NCBI RefSeq assembly: GCF_902498845.1
Contig: NZ_CABVLM010000002.1
Coordinates: 1 to 64,000, forward strand
Origin: Pseudoalteromonas rhizosphaerae
Lineage (GTDB): Bacteria > Pseudomonadota > Gammaproteobacteria > Enterobacterales > Alteromonadaceae
Length of the DNA: 64,000 nt
Reading direction: 5' to 3'
The translations under genes and the position numbers were made by a program. Of the stretch, positions 16,045-28,374 are shown piece after piece. The notes under the pieces were generated by a model that was given only the letters and a program-made list of their open reading frames with translations, was not told where the DNA came from and made no database searches. The first letter of the stretch is position 1; each line of letters starts with the position of its first letter.

Positions 16045-16546
16045 TATCATTCTCCTTAGCTGGGTTGGTTTCTTCTATAACAATGAAATATGCCGCAAAG
16101 ATCAACACATTTTTTTTATAATTTTGTAATAAAACAAGAACTATATGATATATAAACAGTTTTTTTAATAAAATACAAATCGTTTATATTGTTTCAGGCA
16201 AGAAAAAACCACCATAAAGGTGGTTAATTTCTTTTTCCATGACTTGTTTAAACAAGCTTTCTTATTGTTATTAGAAGATTTTTATTTTTATTGTTATGTA
16301 ATTTTTATTGTTTTTATTGTTAACGCGGGACAAGTTATACCAAGGTTTTTACTATGTTGCAAACATATTAATAAAAAATTTCAAATGTTATTGTTTGTTG
16401 TATTAATTTTGTACCAAGCAAGCATCTTAAAATAGATTATTAATCTGTATCAATACTAAGGTTAATTAGTGCCATAGCGATAGAGAGGTGTGCGATATGG
16501 TGATACAATCTGCGCAATATCTATCAGCTTTAGGATCCTTTACGCT
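16045..16546. other. 502-bp AT-rich region between rsd and hemE
   Basis: No convincing protein gene is seen. It holds the promoters of the two divergent genes, a hairpin at 16207-16225 and the 14-bp palindrome CTTGTTTAAACAAG at 16242-16255. The rest is very AT-rich. Confidence 0.6.
16201..16236 (-). terminator. Orphan hairpin terminator
   Basis: The stem AACCACC / GGTGGTT has a 5-base loop. On the minus strand it is followed by six T (GGTTTTTTCTT), and on the plus strand by a looser T run. No gene reads into it from either side, so it may end an unannotated small RNA from 16240-16490 (minus) or insulate rsd. Confidence 0.6.
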
Positions 16547-17611
16547 ATGAGCGAATTAAAAAACGACCGTTATTTACGTGCACTACAAAAACAGCCAGTT
16601 GATGTGACTCCGGTATGGATGATGCGCCAAGCAGGGCGTTACTTACCAGAATACCGCGCAACTCGTGCACAAGCGGGCGATTTTATGAGCCTGTGTAAAA
16701 ATGCTGAGCTCGCTTGTGAAGTAACATTACAGCCGCTGCGTCGTTACCCATTAGATGCCGCTATTTTATTTAGTGATATTTTAACGATTCCAGATGCGAT
16801 GGGCTTAGGTTTGTATTTTGAAACCGGTGAAGGTCCTAAATTTGAGCGTCCAATTTCATCACTTGCTGATGTACAAAAAATTCCAAAGCTCGATCCAACA
16901 GATGAGCTTGGTTATGTTATGAATGCCGTAAGCACGATCCGTCGTGAACTAAAAGGCGAAGTACCGCTAATTGGTTTCTCGGGTTCACCTTGGACACTTG
17001 CTACTTATATGGTTGAAGGCGGGAGCAGCAAGACCTTTGGCAAAATCAAAAAAATGGCATTTGCTGAGCCAAAAACACTGCATTTGTTACTTGATAAGCT
17101 TGCTGATTCAGTGATCGATTACTTAAATGCACAAATTAAAGCCGGTGCGCAGTCTCTAATGGTGTTTGACTCATGGGGCGGTGTATTGAGCCCGCGTGAT
17201 TATAAAGAGTTCTCATTGCAGTACATGCACAAAATCGTTGATGGTTTAATTCGTGAATACGATGGCCGCAAAGTGCCCGTTACGTTATTTACTAAAAATG
17301 GTGGTCAATGGATTGAAGCGATAGCAGCAACGGGGTGTGATGCAATTGGTCTCGATTGGACAATTAATATTAGCGATGCTAAGCGCCGTGTCGGCGACAA
17401 AGTAGCTCTGCAAGGTAATATGGATCCATCAATGTTACATGGCACACCAGATCGTATTCGCCAAGAAGTAGCGACTATCCTTGAAGATTTTGGCACAGGT
17501 GAAGGTCATGTATTTAACTTAGGCCATGGTATTACGCCTGATGTTGATCCTGAAAACGCGGGTGTATTTATTAATGCCGTACATGAGTTTAGTGCGCAAT
17601 ATCATAAGTAA
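16547..17611 (+). CDS. hemE: Uroporphyrinogen decarboxylase
   Basis: This 354-aa enzyme decarboxylates uroporphyrinogen III to coproporphyrinogen III in heme synthesis, in the cytosol. The signature [16 protein letters not shown] lies at about residues 22-37, with [16 protein letters not shown] and the catalytic Asp region [15 protein letters not shown]. The ATG at 16547 follows AGGATC and matches family length. An upstream GTG/ATG frame to 16490 would add an unconserved leader. Its product feeds the heme A made by the oxidase locus further right. Confidence 0.96.
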   Translation: MSELKNDRYLRALQKQPVDVTPVWMMRQAGRYLPEYRATRAQAGDFMSLCKNAELACEVTLQPLRRYPLDAAILFSDILTIPDAMGLGLYFETGEGPKFERPISSLADVQKIPKLDPTDELGYVMNAVSTIRRELKGEVPLIGFSGSPWTLATYMVEGGSSKTFGKIKKMAFAEPKTLHLLLDKLADSVIDYLNAQIKAGAQSLMVFDSWGGVLSPRDYKEFSLQYMHKIVDGLIREYDGRKVPVTLFTKNGGQWIEAIAATGCDAIGLDWTINISDAKRRVGDKVALQGNMDPSMLHGTPDRIRQEVATILEDFGTGEGHVFNLGHGITPDVDPENAGVFINAVHEFSAQYHK

Positions 17612-17643
17612 CTGCAGCTGTAACAAGCACTGTCATTTATAAT

Positions 17644-17679
17644 CAAAAAAGCCCGCTTATCAGTAAGCGGGCTTTTTAT
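17644..17679. terminator. Bidirectional terminator between hemE and sthA
   Basis: The perfect stem GCCCGCTTA / TAAGCGGGC has a 4-base loop, with A6 before and T5 after, so it works for both converging genes. Confidence 0.95.
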
Positions 17680-17696
17680 TAGCTGTCTCAACGTGT

Positions 17697-19130
17697 TTAT
17701 TTAAACAGTCGATTCAAACCATTTAACGCCGCAACACGATAGGCTTCAGCCATAGTTGGGTAGTTAAAGGTGGTATTTACAAAGTAATCAATATTATTGC
17801 CGCCATTTTTTTGTTCCATAATGGCTTGGCCAATGTGCACGATTTCAGAGGCACGCTCGCCAAAACAATGCACACCCAGTACTTCTTTGGTTTCAGTGTG
17901 GAATAATATTTTTAAACTACCCACTTCGGTACCAGCAATCTGTGCTCGCGCTAAATGTTTAAATTGAGCTCTGCCGACTTCATAAGGGATTTTCGCGGCG
18001 GTTAACTGCTGCTCTGTTTTACCTACTGAGCTCATTTCAGGGATGGTATAAATACCTGCCGGAATATCAATAATTAGTTTTTCATCGCAATTACCACAGG
18101 CAATTGCATCGGCTGCAATTCGACCCTGATCAAACGCTGCACTAGCAAGACTTGGGTAGCCAATGACATCACCAACGGCATAAATGTTATCGACCTCGGT
18201 TTGGTAAGTTTCATTAACTTTTAACTGCCCGCGGCCATCAGCTTTTAAGCCAACCGCTTCAAGGTTAAGTCCGTCAGTGTTGCCGGTGCGACCATTGGCA
18301 AATAAAATACAGTCAGCTTTAACGCGTTTTCCTGATTTTAAATGCATAACAACGCAATCATCACGGGTTTCAATGCGGTCAAACTCTTCGTTATGGCGGA
18401 TCACAATGCCGCTATTCCAAAAGTGATAGCTTAAAGCATCTGAGATTTCAGCATCCATAAAGGCGAGTAAGCGGTCGCGAGTATTAACTAAATCGACTTT
18501 TGCACCTAAACCTTTAAAAATAGACGCATACTCACAACCAATGACACCAGCGCCGTAAATAAGCACACGATGAGGGTCATGCTCTAGGCCTAAAATAGTA
18601 TCGCTGTCGTAAATACGAGAATGGGTAAAGTCGACTTCAGGTGGGCGATAAGGGCGAGAACCTGTAGCAATAACAATGGTTTTAGCAGTTAGTCGTTCGG
18701 TTGACCCATCAAGACGTTTAATTTCAATTGTGTGCTTATCAACAAAGCTAGCATCACCTTGAAACATATGAATGCGATTACGATCGTAAAAGCTACTGCG
18801 TAAATTTGATTGCTTAGAAATAACCGAGCTGGCGTGGCGCAAAATATCAGGAAACGTTAACCTACTAGGGCGCTCACCCACATTAAACAATGGGTTTGCT
18901 TTGTATTCTATATAGCGGCTAACAGAGTGACGTAGTGCTTTTGAAGGGATAGTACCCCAATGTACGCAACCACCACCAACGGCAGCTTGGCGTTCGATAA
19001 CGGCCACTTTTTTGTTGCTTTTAGACAGGTTCATGGCGGTACCTTCACCGCCAGGACCTGTGCCTATAATAATTGCATCATATTGAAATGATGGTTGTTC
19101 TTGCTTTACTTGTTGTTTGGCCACAGCCAC
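17697..19130 (-). CDS. sthA: Soluble pyridine nucleotide transhydrogenase
   Basis: This 477-aa FAD protein transfers hydride between NADPH and NAD+. The FAD-binding [16 protein letters not shown] is at the N-terminus and the NAD(P)-binding [13 protein letters not shown] is in the middle. The region [16 protein letters not shown] has the SthA-type site, in which the second redox cysteine of related disulfide reductases is replaced by Thr. The C-terminal dimerisation domain includes [20 protein letters not shown]. It lies 7 bp downstream of the desaturase gene and may be co-transcribed with it. Confidence 0.95.
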   Translation of the reverse strand: MAVAKQQVKQEQPSFQYDAIIIGTGPGGEGTAMNLSKSNKKVAVIERQAAVGGGCVHWGTIPSKALRHSVSRYIEYKANPLFNVGERPSRLTFPDILRHASSVISKQSNLRSSFYDRNRIHMFQGDASFVDKHTIEIKRLDGSTERLTAKTIVIATGSRPYRPPEVDFTHSRIYDSDTILGLEHDPHRVLIYGAGVIGCEYASIFKGLGAKVDLVNTRDRLLAFMDAEISDALSYHFWNSGIVIRHNEEFDRIETRDDCVVMHLKSGKRVKADCILFANGRTGNTDGLNLEAVGLKADGRGQLKVNETYQTEVDNIYAVGDVIGYPSLASAAFDQGRIAADAIACGNCDEKLIIDIPAGIYTIPEMSSVGKTEQQLTAAKIPYEVGRAQFKHLARAQIAGTEVGSLKILFHTETKEVLGVHCFGERASEIVHIGQAIMEQKNGGNNIDYFVNTTFNYPTMAEAYRVAALNGLNRLFK

Positions 19131-19137
19131 TCCTACA

Positions 19138-20271
19138 TTAACTAAAAGAGGCTTTTAATAACCTCGCATTGAGTGCAAGCCACGCCTGCTTTTGATTTTC
19201 CCAGGCTGCTTCCAACTCATGATATTGTGTCATTAAAGCTGATTTTTCGCATTGTTGCAGCATGTTATTCTTTTTAACTTCTAAAACTTGCTTTTTTAGT
19301 GCGCAAAAGTGTTGTAGCTTTTTCAGCAATAAATCGTACTCTTGCTGCAATAATGTAAGCTTATCTTGCGCTAAAGGCAATTTCGCTAAACGGTTTTGCG
19401 TTCTATTCATTAACGTTTCGGCTTTGGCTTTTTCGATGCGCTCAACCGGCGTACGTTTTAATTTTTTAGCAAGTCCAACAGCCGCAAAAGCGCGGATCAT
19501 CCATTTTGTGGGATCATAATGAAACCATTTTATGCCATTGCGATAATCACTGGCAAAAATATGATGAAAGTTATGGTAACCCTCGCCATAAGTAAACAAG
19601 GCTAGTACCCCGTTATCACGAGCAGTGTTTTTTTCGGTGTAAGGTCGAGAGCCCCAGATATGCGCCACCGAATTAATAAAAAAGGTGAAATGCTGGCTCA
19701 ATACCAAACGCAACAATCCAGCTAACAACAGCATGCCAATTACATCACCAATTATTAAACCCAGCAGGGCAGGGATACCAATATTAGTTGCTAATACTAA
19801 TTTCATATAATGACGGTGTTGCCACATCACTATTTTATTGCGTTGTAAATCACGACAATTACTATAATCACCATAACTGTCGCCTTGGTAATCGCGTAAC
19901 ATCCAACCTATGTGGCTATACCAAAAGCCATTAGTTGCTGCATAAGGGTCTTTTACAGGGTCATCAACTTGGCCATGATGAACGCGGTGATCGCTGCTCC
20001 AGTGCAGCGCACTATTTTGTAGTGCAAAAGCACCACCTAAAGCAAAAAAGGCTTCTACAACAGGATGAGCGTCGTAAGTTTTATGAGCCCATAAGCGATG
20101 GTAGCCTGCGGTAATTGACATACCAGCATAAAACATACAAGCAACAAATGCGATCCAATGACTACTGGTAAAGCCATGGGTAAACCCATACCAAGGCACT
20201 AATGTGGCAGCAGCCAAAAAAGTAATACTAAAAAATAGGACATTGGTCCAAATAATCGGTGGTTTTTTCAT
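19138..20271 (-). CDS. Acyl-CoA delta-9 fatty acid desaturase
   Basis: This 377-aa membrane di-iron enzyme inserts a cis double bond in acyl chains. The three histidine boxes are present: HRLWAH (58-63), HRVHH (95-99) and HNFHH (233-237). Four membrane helices are visible (about 10-28, 36-52, 155-175, 177-195). A coiled-coil tail (about 285-365) extends beyond the catalytic domain. A FabR-type operator lies 14-31 bp before the start codon and the divergent gene is fabR, so unsaturated-lipid feedback control is likely. Confidence 0.92.
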   Translation of the reverse strand: MKKPPIIWTNVLFFSITFLAAATLVPWYGFTHGFTSSHWIAFVACMFYAGMSITAGYHRLWAHKTYDAHPVVEAFFALGGAFALQNSALHWSSDHRVHHGQVDDPVKDPYAATNGFWYSHIGWMLRDYQGDSYGDYSNCRDLQRNKIVMWQHRHYMKLVLATNIGIPALLGLIIGDVIGMLLLAGLLRLVLSQHFTFFINSVAHIWGSRPYTEKNTARDNGVLALFTYGEGYHNFHHIFASDYRNGIKWFHYDPTKWMIRAFAAVGLAKKLKRTPVERIEKAKAETLMNRTQNRLAKLPLAQDKLTLLQQEYDLLLKKLQHFCALKKQVLEVKKNNMLQQCEKSALMTQYHELEAAWENQKQAWLALNARLLKASFS

Positions 20272-20284
20272 CTTTTCAAATCTG

Positions 20285-20302
20285 AGCGTACACTTGTAAG
20301 CT
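20285..20302. promoter_or_regulatory. FabR-type operator
   Basis: AGCGTACACTTGTAAGCT is an 18-bp near-palindrome (8+8 with a 2-bp centre, one mismatched pair). It resembles the AGCGTACA-type half-site recalled for E. coli fabA/fabB operators. It lies 14 bp from the desaturase start. Confidence 0.7.
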
Positions 20303-20370
20303 AAAATAATATTTCATTCTCTTGCCGTCAAGTATTAGACTGGAGAATTAAGATAAAAATCACCATAAAT

Positions 20371-20387
20371 TGATTTAAATTAAATCA
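20371..20387. promoter_or_regulatory. Palindrome at the fabR ribosome site
   Basis: TGATTTAAATTAAATCA is perfectly symmetric about its central base and ends just before the GGAG of fabR. It could be an autoregulatory site or an mRNA hairpin; the role is not known. Confidence 0.35.
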
Positions 20388-20397
20388 GGAGTAGTTC

Positions 20398-21015
20398 ATG
20401 TCGGGTGTTCGCGCGCAACAGAAACAAAAAACACGACAAGCTTTAATTGAAGCGGCATTTAACCAATTAAGCGCCGATCATAGCTTTTCTAATTTAAGTT
20501 TACGTGAAGTTGCCCGTGAAGCAGGTATAGCACCAACCTCATTTTACCGCCACTTTAAAGACATGAATGAACTGGGTTTAACCATGGTCGATGAAGCCGG
20601 TTTAACGCTGCGCCAGCTAATGCGCCAAGCGCGCCGCCGTATAGCCAGTGGCGGTAGCATTATCACCACCTCGATTGTTACTTTTATGGAGTTTATTGAT
20701 AACTCCAGTAATCAATTCAGATTATTACTGCGTGAACGCTCCGGCACCTCTAAAGCATTTCGTGCCGCTGTAGCCCGTGAAATTAAACACTTTATTTTAG
20801 AGCTTGCTCATTATCTTGAAAGCGAAACCCCGTGCGATGCAACTCATGCGTATATTCAAGCAGAGGCTATGGTCACGCTAGTATTTAATGCCGGTGCTGA
20901 AGCATTAGACATAGAAGGGCAACAACGAGAAGAGTTAGTCGAGCGTTTAATTTGGCAATTACGTTATATAACGCGTGGCGCTAGTAATTATGTGCGAGAT
21001 GGTAATAAAGAGTAA
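20398..21015 (+). CDS. fabR: TetR-family repressor FabR
   Basis: This 205-aa regulator of unsaturated fatty acid synthesis senses acyl-ACP/CoA saturation (known for the family). The N-terminal TetR HTH is [12 protein letters not shown] through [20 protein letters not shown]. The stretch [20 protein letters not shown] is typical of FabR. The ATG follows CAGGAG. It is divergent from the desaturase it presumably controls through the operator at 20285. Confidence 0.92.
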   Translation: MSGVRAQQKQKTRQALIEAAFNQLSADHSFSNLSLREVAREAGIAPTSFYRHFKDMNELGLTMVDEAGLTLRQLMRQARRRIASGGSIITTSIVTFMEFIDNSSNQFRLLLRERSGTSKAFRAAVAREIKHFILELAHYLESETPCDATHAYIQAEAMVTLVFNAGAEALDIEGQQREELVERLIWQLRYITRGASNYVRDGNKE

Positions 21016-21238
21016 AAAATAGCAAAGAGTTAATCTAAGCGTAGGCTTTAAGCTGATTAGTTTAATAGGCTTATATTTTTGGTTTTTTGTATTAATCTAT
21101 GCTTTAAATTTAACTTTTTGGATTGTTAATTCTTTTTGAGTGGTGTTAAATTCCTTTTTGTGGAAATATTATGCTTGCATGCGCAGTTTTGAAGTGTTAA
21201 AAATAGGGCTCACTGAACACACACATTTAGTAAAGACG

Positions 21239-21307
21239 ATGCAAAACACTCATTTAATTACATTAAAACTGAACCTCTTACTGCAAGCGCACGTGAGCGG
21301 GGATTAG
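21239..21307 (+). CDS. leuL: leu operon leader peptide
   Basis: This 22-aa peptide MQNTHLITLKLNLLLQAHVS ends GD and a TAG stop. Six of residues 6-15 are leucine, in codons TTA, TTA, CTG, CTC, TTA, CTG. It lies 92 bp before leuA and is followed by an intrinsic terminator, the layout of an attenuator controlled by leucyl-tRNA supply. Stalling on the Leu codons would free GCGGGG (21297-21302) to pair with CCCCGC of the terminator. Confidence 0.85.
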   Translation: MQNTHLITLKLNLLLQAHVSGD

Positions 21308-21328
21308 TGTATTTGCATTAAGTAAACA

Positions 21329-21360
21329 CAAAAAACCCCGCATATCGCGGGGTTTTTTTT
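21329..21360 (+). terminator. leu attenuator terminator
   Basis: The stem CCCCGC / GCGGGG has loop ATATC, A6 before and T8 after. It lies between leuL and leuA. Confidence 0.93.
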
Positions 21361-21398
21361 ATCTCGCATCCAGGGCAGCAGAGAATTAAGGGTAGATT

Positions 21399-24025
<2,627 letters not shown>

Positions 24026-24100
24026 AACAGCACGTATTTAAACAATTATTCACTCGCTGCACCGTCACGCGGCGAGTCAAACAAATTAGGGGATCAGCAA

Positions 24101-25501
24101 GTGGCCCAAACGTTATACGATAAAATCTGGCAAGCACATGTAGTTGCTAGTATTAATGAGCAAACCGATTTACTTTATATTGACCGTCATCTAGTACATG
24201 AAGTGACATCGCCGCAAGCTTTTGCTGGCCTGCGAGAGAAAAACCGTAAAGTGCGTTGTCCTGAAAAAACCATCGCAACGATGGATCATAATGTATCGAC
24301 CAAAAGCCGCTCATTAGATGCCGCCAGTGAAGTATCAAAAAACCAATTGATGGCGCTTGATGCCAACTGTAAAGAGTTTGGTATTGTACTTTACGATTTA
24401 AACTCAATTAACCAAGGCATAGTGCATGTAATGGGGCCTGAGCAAGGTATTACTTTACCTGGCACTACCATTGTTTGTGGTGATAGCCATACCTCTACTC
24501 ACGGTGCATTTGGTGCGCTGGCCCATGGTATTGGTACGTCTGAGGTTGAGCACGTACTCGCGACGCAAACACTACAACAGAAAAAAGCCAAGTCATTAAA
24601 AATTCAAATTAATGGTGTACTACGGCCAACTGTGACAGCCAAAGATTTGATCATGGCGGTGATTGGTAAGCTAGGTACCGCTGGTGGTACAGGTTATGTG
24701 GCAGAGTTTTGTGGTGAAGGCATTGCAGCACTGTCAATGGAAGCGCGTATGACATTGTGTAACATGAGTATTGAAATGGGCGCAAAAGCAGGTTTAATCG
24801 CACCGGATCAAATTACTTATGATTACTTAAAAGGCCGCCCATTTGCTCCACAAGGCGATGATTTTGAAGCTGCAGTTGTCTACTGGGAAACCTTAAAAAC
24901 TGACGAAGGCGCGCAGTTTGATTTAAAAGTTGAACTAGAAGCGAGTAGCATTCAGCCGCAAATTACTTGGGGCACTAGCCCTGAGCAAGTTATTGGTGTT
25001 GATGAATGCATTCCAGATCCAGATCAAGAGCCTGATTTAATTAAAGCTGATGCGATTCGCAGCGCGCTTAAATACATGGGTTTAACGGCCGGTGATAAGT
25101 TATCGTCAGCGAGCGTAGATACGGTATTTATCGGTTCATGTACCAACAGCCGAATTGAAGATTTACGCGCCGCCGCACAGATTGTTGAAGGTAAAAAAGT
25201 GGCTGCTGGTGTTGAGGCGTTAATCGTACCTGGCTCTGGCTTGGTGAAAAAACAGGCTGAAGATGAAGGCCTAGCTGATATTTTCAAAGCTGCTGGTTTT
25301 GAGTGGCGTGAACCGGGTTGCTCAATGTGCTTAGCCATGAACGATGACCGCTTAGGTGCAGGCAAGCGCTGTGCATCCACCTCAAATCGTAACTTTGAAG
25401 GTCGCCAAGGCCGTGGTGGTCGTACACACTTAGTAAGCCCTGCAATGGCCGCTGCGGCAGCTATTCATGGTCGCTTTGTTGATATTAGAGGAGAAGCCTA
25501 A
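24101..25501 (+). CDS. leuC: 3-Isopropylmalate dehydratase large subunit
   Basis: This 466-aa aconitase-type iron-sulfur subunit isomerises 2- to 3-isopropylmalate together with LeuD. The GTG start at 24101 follows AGGGGAT. Cluster cysteines are in [14 protein letters not shown] and in [29 protein letters not shown] is also typical. Its stop shares one base with the leuD start. Confidence 0.96.
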   Translation: MAQTLYDKIWQAHVVASINEQTDLLYIDRHLVHEVTSPQAFAGLREKNRKVRCPEKTIATMDHNVSTKSRSLDAASEVSKNQLMALDANCKEFGIVLYDLNSINQGIVHVMGPEQGITLPGTTIVCGDSHTSTHGAFGALAHGIGTSEVEHVLATQTLQQKKAKSLKIQINGVLRPTVTAKDLIMAVIGKLGTAGGTGYVAEFCGEGIAALSMEARMTLCNMSIEMGAKAGLIAPDQITYDYLKGRPFAPQGDDFEAAVVYWETLKTDEGAQFDLKVELEASSIQPQITWGTSPEQVIGVDECIPDPDQEPDLIKADAIRSALKYMGLTAGDKLSSASVDTVFIGSCTNSRIEDLRAAAQIVEGKKVAAGVEALIVPGSGLVKKQAEDEGLADIFKAAGFEWREPGCSMCLAMNDDRLGAGKRCASTSNRNFEGRQGRGGRTHLVSPAMAAAAAIHGRFVDIRGEA

Positions 25502-26100
25502 TGAGCATTTATTTTAGTGGCTTAATGGCCCCACTTGATAAAAACAACGTCGATACCGACCAAATCATTCCCAAGCAGTTTTTAACCTCAACCAGCCGTG
25601 ATGGTTTTGATGCGGCATTGTTTTATGATTGGCGCTATTTAGATAACGACGAGCCAAACCCTGAGTTTATTTTAAATCGGCCATGTTACCAAGGCGCGCA
25701 AATATTACTAACTCGCGATAACTTTGGCTGCGGCTCATCACGTGAACATGCACCATGGGCGCTTAAGCAATATGGTTTTGAAGTGATTTTAGCGGAAAGC
25801 TTTGCTGATATTTTCTTTAATAACTGTGGCAATAACCAGATGCTAGCTATTGCACTACCAGCGCAAACATTGGAAGACTTGTTTGTATTGAGTGAGCAAC
25901 ATGACGATATTCATATCGACATCGACCTTGAAAATCAGGTGCTTACCAGTAACAAGTTTGCCCCAATTAGCTTTGATATTCGCAAAGACGTAAAAGAGCG
26001 TTTATTAAGTGGTTTAGATTTTATCGGTGTCACCGAAACCCTCAACCCACAAATTGACGCCTTTGAAGCAAAGCTTAACGCTGAGCGCCCTTGGCAGTAA
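25501..26100 (+). CDS. leuD: 3-Isopropylmalate dehydratase small subunit
   Basis: This 199-aa swivel subunit of the LeuCD isomerase carries VDTDQIIPKQFL and NFGCGSSREHAPWALKQYGF. It is translationally coupled to leuC (TAATG) and is the last gene of the leu operon. Confidence 0.96.
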   Translation: MSIYFSGLMAPLDKNNVDTDQIIPKQFLTSTSRDGFDAALFYDWRYLDNDEPNPEFILNRPCYQGAQILLTRDNFGCGSSREHAPWALKQYGFEVILAESFADIFFNNCGNNQMLAIALPAQTLEDLFVLSEQHDDIHIDIDLENQVLTSNKFAPISFDIRKDVKERLLSGLDFIGVTETLNPQIDAFEAKLNAERPWQ

Positions 26101-26121
26101 AGGTTTAAAAGTTATTAAACA

Positions 26122-26151
26122 ATGAAACGCGGCTCAGGCCGCGTTTTTTAT
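26122..26151 (+). terminator. Terminator of the leu operon
   Basis: The stem AACGCGGC / GCCGCGTT has a TCAG loop and is followed by T6. Confidence 0.93.
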
Positions 26152-26218
26152 TGCTGCGGTTAAAAATAGTTGTTAACTTCGGAACATTATTGGCAATTAA
26201 ACATTGAAAGAACTATTT

Positions 26219-27184
26219 ATGCGAACGCTTTCTCCAAAATATATAGGCATTATTTTAGGTGTGCTTTACGGCATATCTATACGGGTATTTCTAGAGTTTA
26301 GTGATGCGTTTAACTTCGGCAGTTTAGTCACTATTTCTTTTATGTTTTTAGTCCCCATTGCGATTGGCTATATTCGTATTTATTTTGAATGCAAACTCAA
26401 TAAATCAATGTCTTATAAGCAAATGGCAGTTAAGGCTTGGCAGCCTATTTTTGTATTTTTACTGGTCAGTGTAGTCACTCTTTTAGAGGGGAGTATCTGT
26501 GTCGCCATGGCGCTACCAGCATTTATGTTATTTGCAAGTATAGGAGGAGTCTTAGCTGGATTTGTACATCGTAAATTAGAAAAAGAAAGTAAAAAAGTCG
26601 TCATGTCAGTGGCATTAATACCTTTGATTTTATCACCGCTAGAGGTGAATTTTTTAAAGCTATCGCAAACATACGAAGTTAAAAATTCAATTGTTATCAA
26701 TGCACCAATAGATGTTGTTTGGCGGCAATTGGCGAATGTAAGTTACATTGCAGACGAAGAGTTCCCAATGTCATTTTCGCAATTAATAGGTATTCCTCGC
26801 CCTTTGCAGGCGGATATGGATGCACAAGGTGTAGGTGCAGTGAGAACCAGTAAATGGCAAAAGAACATTGTATTTAAAGAAGTTATAACCGATTGGCAGC
26901 CAAATAAACAAGTGCTCTACCAGTTTGATATCGACCCTGATTTGATTCCAGACAACGCACTAGATAAACATGTAAAGCTAGGTGGAGAATATTTTTCTCC
27001 TCTTTATGGAGGCTATTATTTAGCAGAAACCGCTAATGGACAAACCGTTTTAACGTTAAAAACCACTGTTGAAGATAATACCAACTTTACTATTTACTCT
27101 CGATTATGGGGTGAGGTTATTTTTCAAGACTTTCATAATTCACTATTAAAGTTGATGAAAAGCCGAGCTGAAAAAGCCGTTTAA
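26219..27184 (+). CDS. Membrane protein with SRPBCC-like domain
   Basis: This 321-aa protein has two halves. Residues about 1-145 hold four membrane helices. Residues about 155-320 look like a SRPBCC/START-type lipid-binding fold: it opens with VKNSIVINAPIDVVWRQLAN, the usual first strand and helix of polyketide-cyclase-like domains, and ends with a long helix (FHNSLLKLMKSRAEK). The ATG at 26219 is preferred over the TTG at 26204 and lies 9 nt after GAAAG. The biological role is unknown. Monocistronic. Confidence 0.75.
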   Translation: MRTLSPKYIGIILGVLYGISIRVFLEFSDAFNFGSLVTISFMFLVPIAIGYIRIYFECKLNKSMSYKQMAVKAWQPIFVFLLVSVVTLLEGSICVAMALPAFMLFASIGGVLAGFVHRKLEKESKKVVMSVALIPLILSPLEVNFLKLSQTYEVKNSIVINAPIDVVWRQLANVSYIADEEFPMSFSQLIGIPRPLQADMDAQGVGAVRTSKWQKNIVFKEVITDWQPNKQVLYQFDIDPDLIPDNALDKHVKLGGEYFSPLYGGYYLAETANGQTVLTLKTTVEDNTNFTIYSRLWGEVIFQDFHNSLLKLMKSRAEKAV

Positions 27185-27309
27185 GCTATTTTATGGTTGG
27201 CTTGCAAACTTTTTTAGCTTACTCACCGCTGGACCACCATTCACCGCGATTACTTCCTTTGTATTTATTAACAGGCTAAGCTGCAACTTTATACTTTTAG
27301 GAACATGCT

Positions 27310-27903
27310 ATGAAATTATTAACTGCGGCAACTTTATTGCTGGCGTCTACGGCGGCGTTTGCTCGCCCTGCGCCTTTGGTATCTATCCCAACTCATGATG
27401 GCTTTTTTGATAATATTGCCGCCTATTGTGGTAAAGCTTTTGAGGGTAAAGTAACGGTTGATAATGCCACTGGTCCTAGCTCGTTTGCGGGTAAAAAATT
27501 AGTCATGCATGTTCGTAAATGCACTGATAGCGAGTTACAAGTACCGTTTCATGTAGGTGATGATGCATCACGTACGTGGATCATTACCAAAACCGGTAGT
27601 GGTTTGAGTTTAAAACACGATCATCGCCATCAAGATGGGACTGATGATGTATCGACTATGTACGGTGGTCATACGGTTGATGCTGGGTTTGCTAACGTGC
27701 AGTCGTTCCCTGCGGATCAGTATTCAAAAGAATTGTTTGTTAGCCAAGGTATTCCACAATCTATCGGTAATACATGGCAGATGTATATTTACCCTGAAAA
27801 GTTTACTTATCGTTTAATTCGCCAAGGCCGCGAGTTTCGCGTTGATTTTGATTTAACAAAACCAATTACACCACCGCCAGCGCCTTGGGGTTATAAAGAC
27901 TAA
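27310..27903 (+). CDS. Secreted protein, unknown function
   Basis: This 197-aa protein has a clear signal peptide (MKLLTAATLLLASTAAFARP, cleavage near AFA-RP). The mature part is rich in His and Asp around LKHDHRHQDGTDDVST and contains two Cys (AYCGKAFEGK, RKCTDSEL) that could form a disulfide. I recognise no named family. It ends 3 bp from the end of the convergent gene at 27907-28278; whether the two work together is not shown. Confidence 0.7.
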   Translation: MKLLTAATLLLASTAAFARPAPLVSIPTHDGFFDNIAAYCGKAFEGKVTVDNATGPSSFAGKKLVMHVRKCTDSELQVPFHVGDDASRTWIITKTGSGLSLKHDHRHQDGTDDVSTMYGGHTVDAGFANVQSFPADQYSKELFVSQGIPQSIGNTWQMYIYPEKFTYRLIRQGREFRVDFDLTKPITPPPAPWGYKD

Positions 27904-27906
27904 AGA

Positions 27907-28278
27907 TTAGTCTTTGCTGGGCTTTGTCTCACATTGTAGTAATACCGTTAAAGGTGGCTGATAGGCGCGGGGTTTGGTTGGGAAACGATCATACTCTTGT
28001 ACACCATCAGTCACTTTTAGCATAAACGGATTACCACGGCATAAACGGTCAGCATGGCGCAATAAAAATACACTTTGATTTTTAAAGTGCTGATAGTCGT
28101 CAGATTGAATTTCTAGATGATAGTTATTTGCGTCTAATTTTGTTTGGTAATAATGGACTTTTTCATCAAAGTCATAGAGTTTTTCGGTTTCACCTTTTTC
28201 TGCTAATACCGCATTACTGCCTATTAATAGTGCCAGTGCACTGATAATTACTAGCCTATTTGCTGTTTTTCCTTTCAT
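27907..28278 (-). CDS. Small exported protein, unknown function
   Basis: This 123-aa protein starts MKGKTANRLVIISALALLIG, a signal peptide with likely cleavage at VLA-EK. The mature domain has two Cys (DRLCRGNPF and LLQCETK) and ends Lys-rich. No family recognised. It is tail-to-tail with the preceding secreted protein. Confidence 0.7.
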   Translation of the reverse strand: MKGKTANRLVIISALALLIGSNAVLAEKGETEKLYDFDEKVHYYQTKLDANNYHLEIQSDDYQHFKNQSVFLLRHADRLCRGNPFMLKVTDGVQEYDRFPTKPRAYQPPLTVLLQCETKPSKD

Positions 28279-28374
28279 AAACCTTTAACTCCATTATTGT
28301 ATTGAGCGCACTATTTAATTACAGTGATGCAACGAGTTATGCTGTAAGTCTAACACCCAAAAAGGGAAAATGTG

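Larger units (their letters stand above)
21206..21360 (+). promoter_or_regulatory. Leucine attenuator
   Basis: Three mutually exclusive pairings can be drawn. GCTCAC (21208-21213) pairs with GTGAGC (21293-21298). GCGGGG (21297-21302) pairs with CCCCGC (21335-21340) as antiterminator. CCCCGC pairs with GCGGGG (21346-21351) as terminator. The leader peptide covers the switching segment. Pairings are by eye; no folding was computed. Confidence 0.75.

Noticed and set aside
16220..16435. Plus-strand open frame of 71 codons, hydrophobic
   Set aside because: The sequence is AT-rich (Phe/Ile/Val from T-runs), begins within the hairpin, and has no convincing ribosome site.
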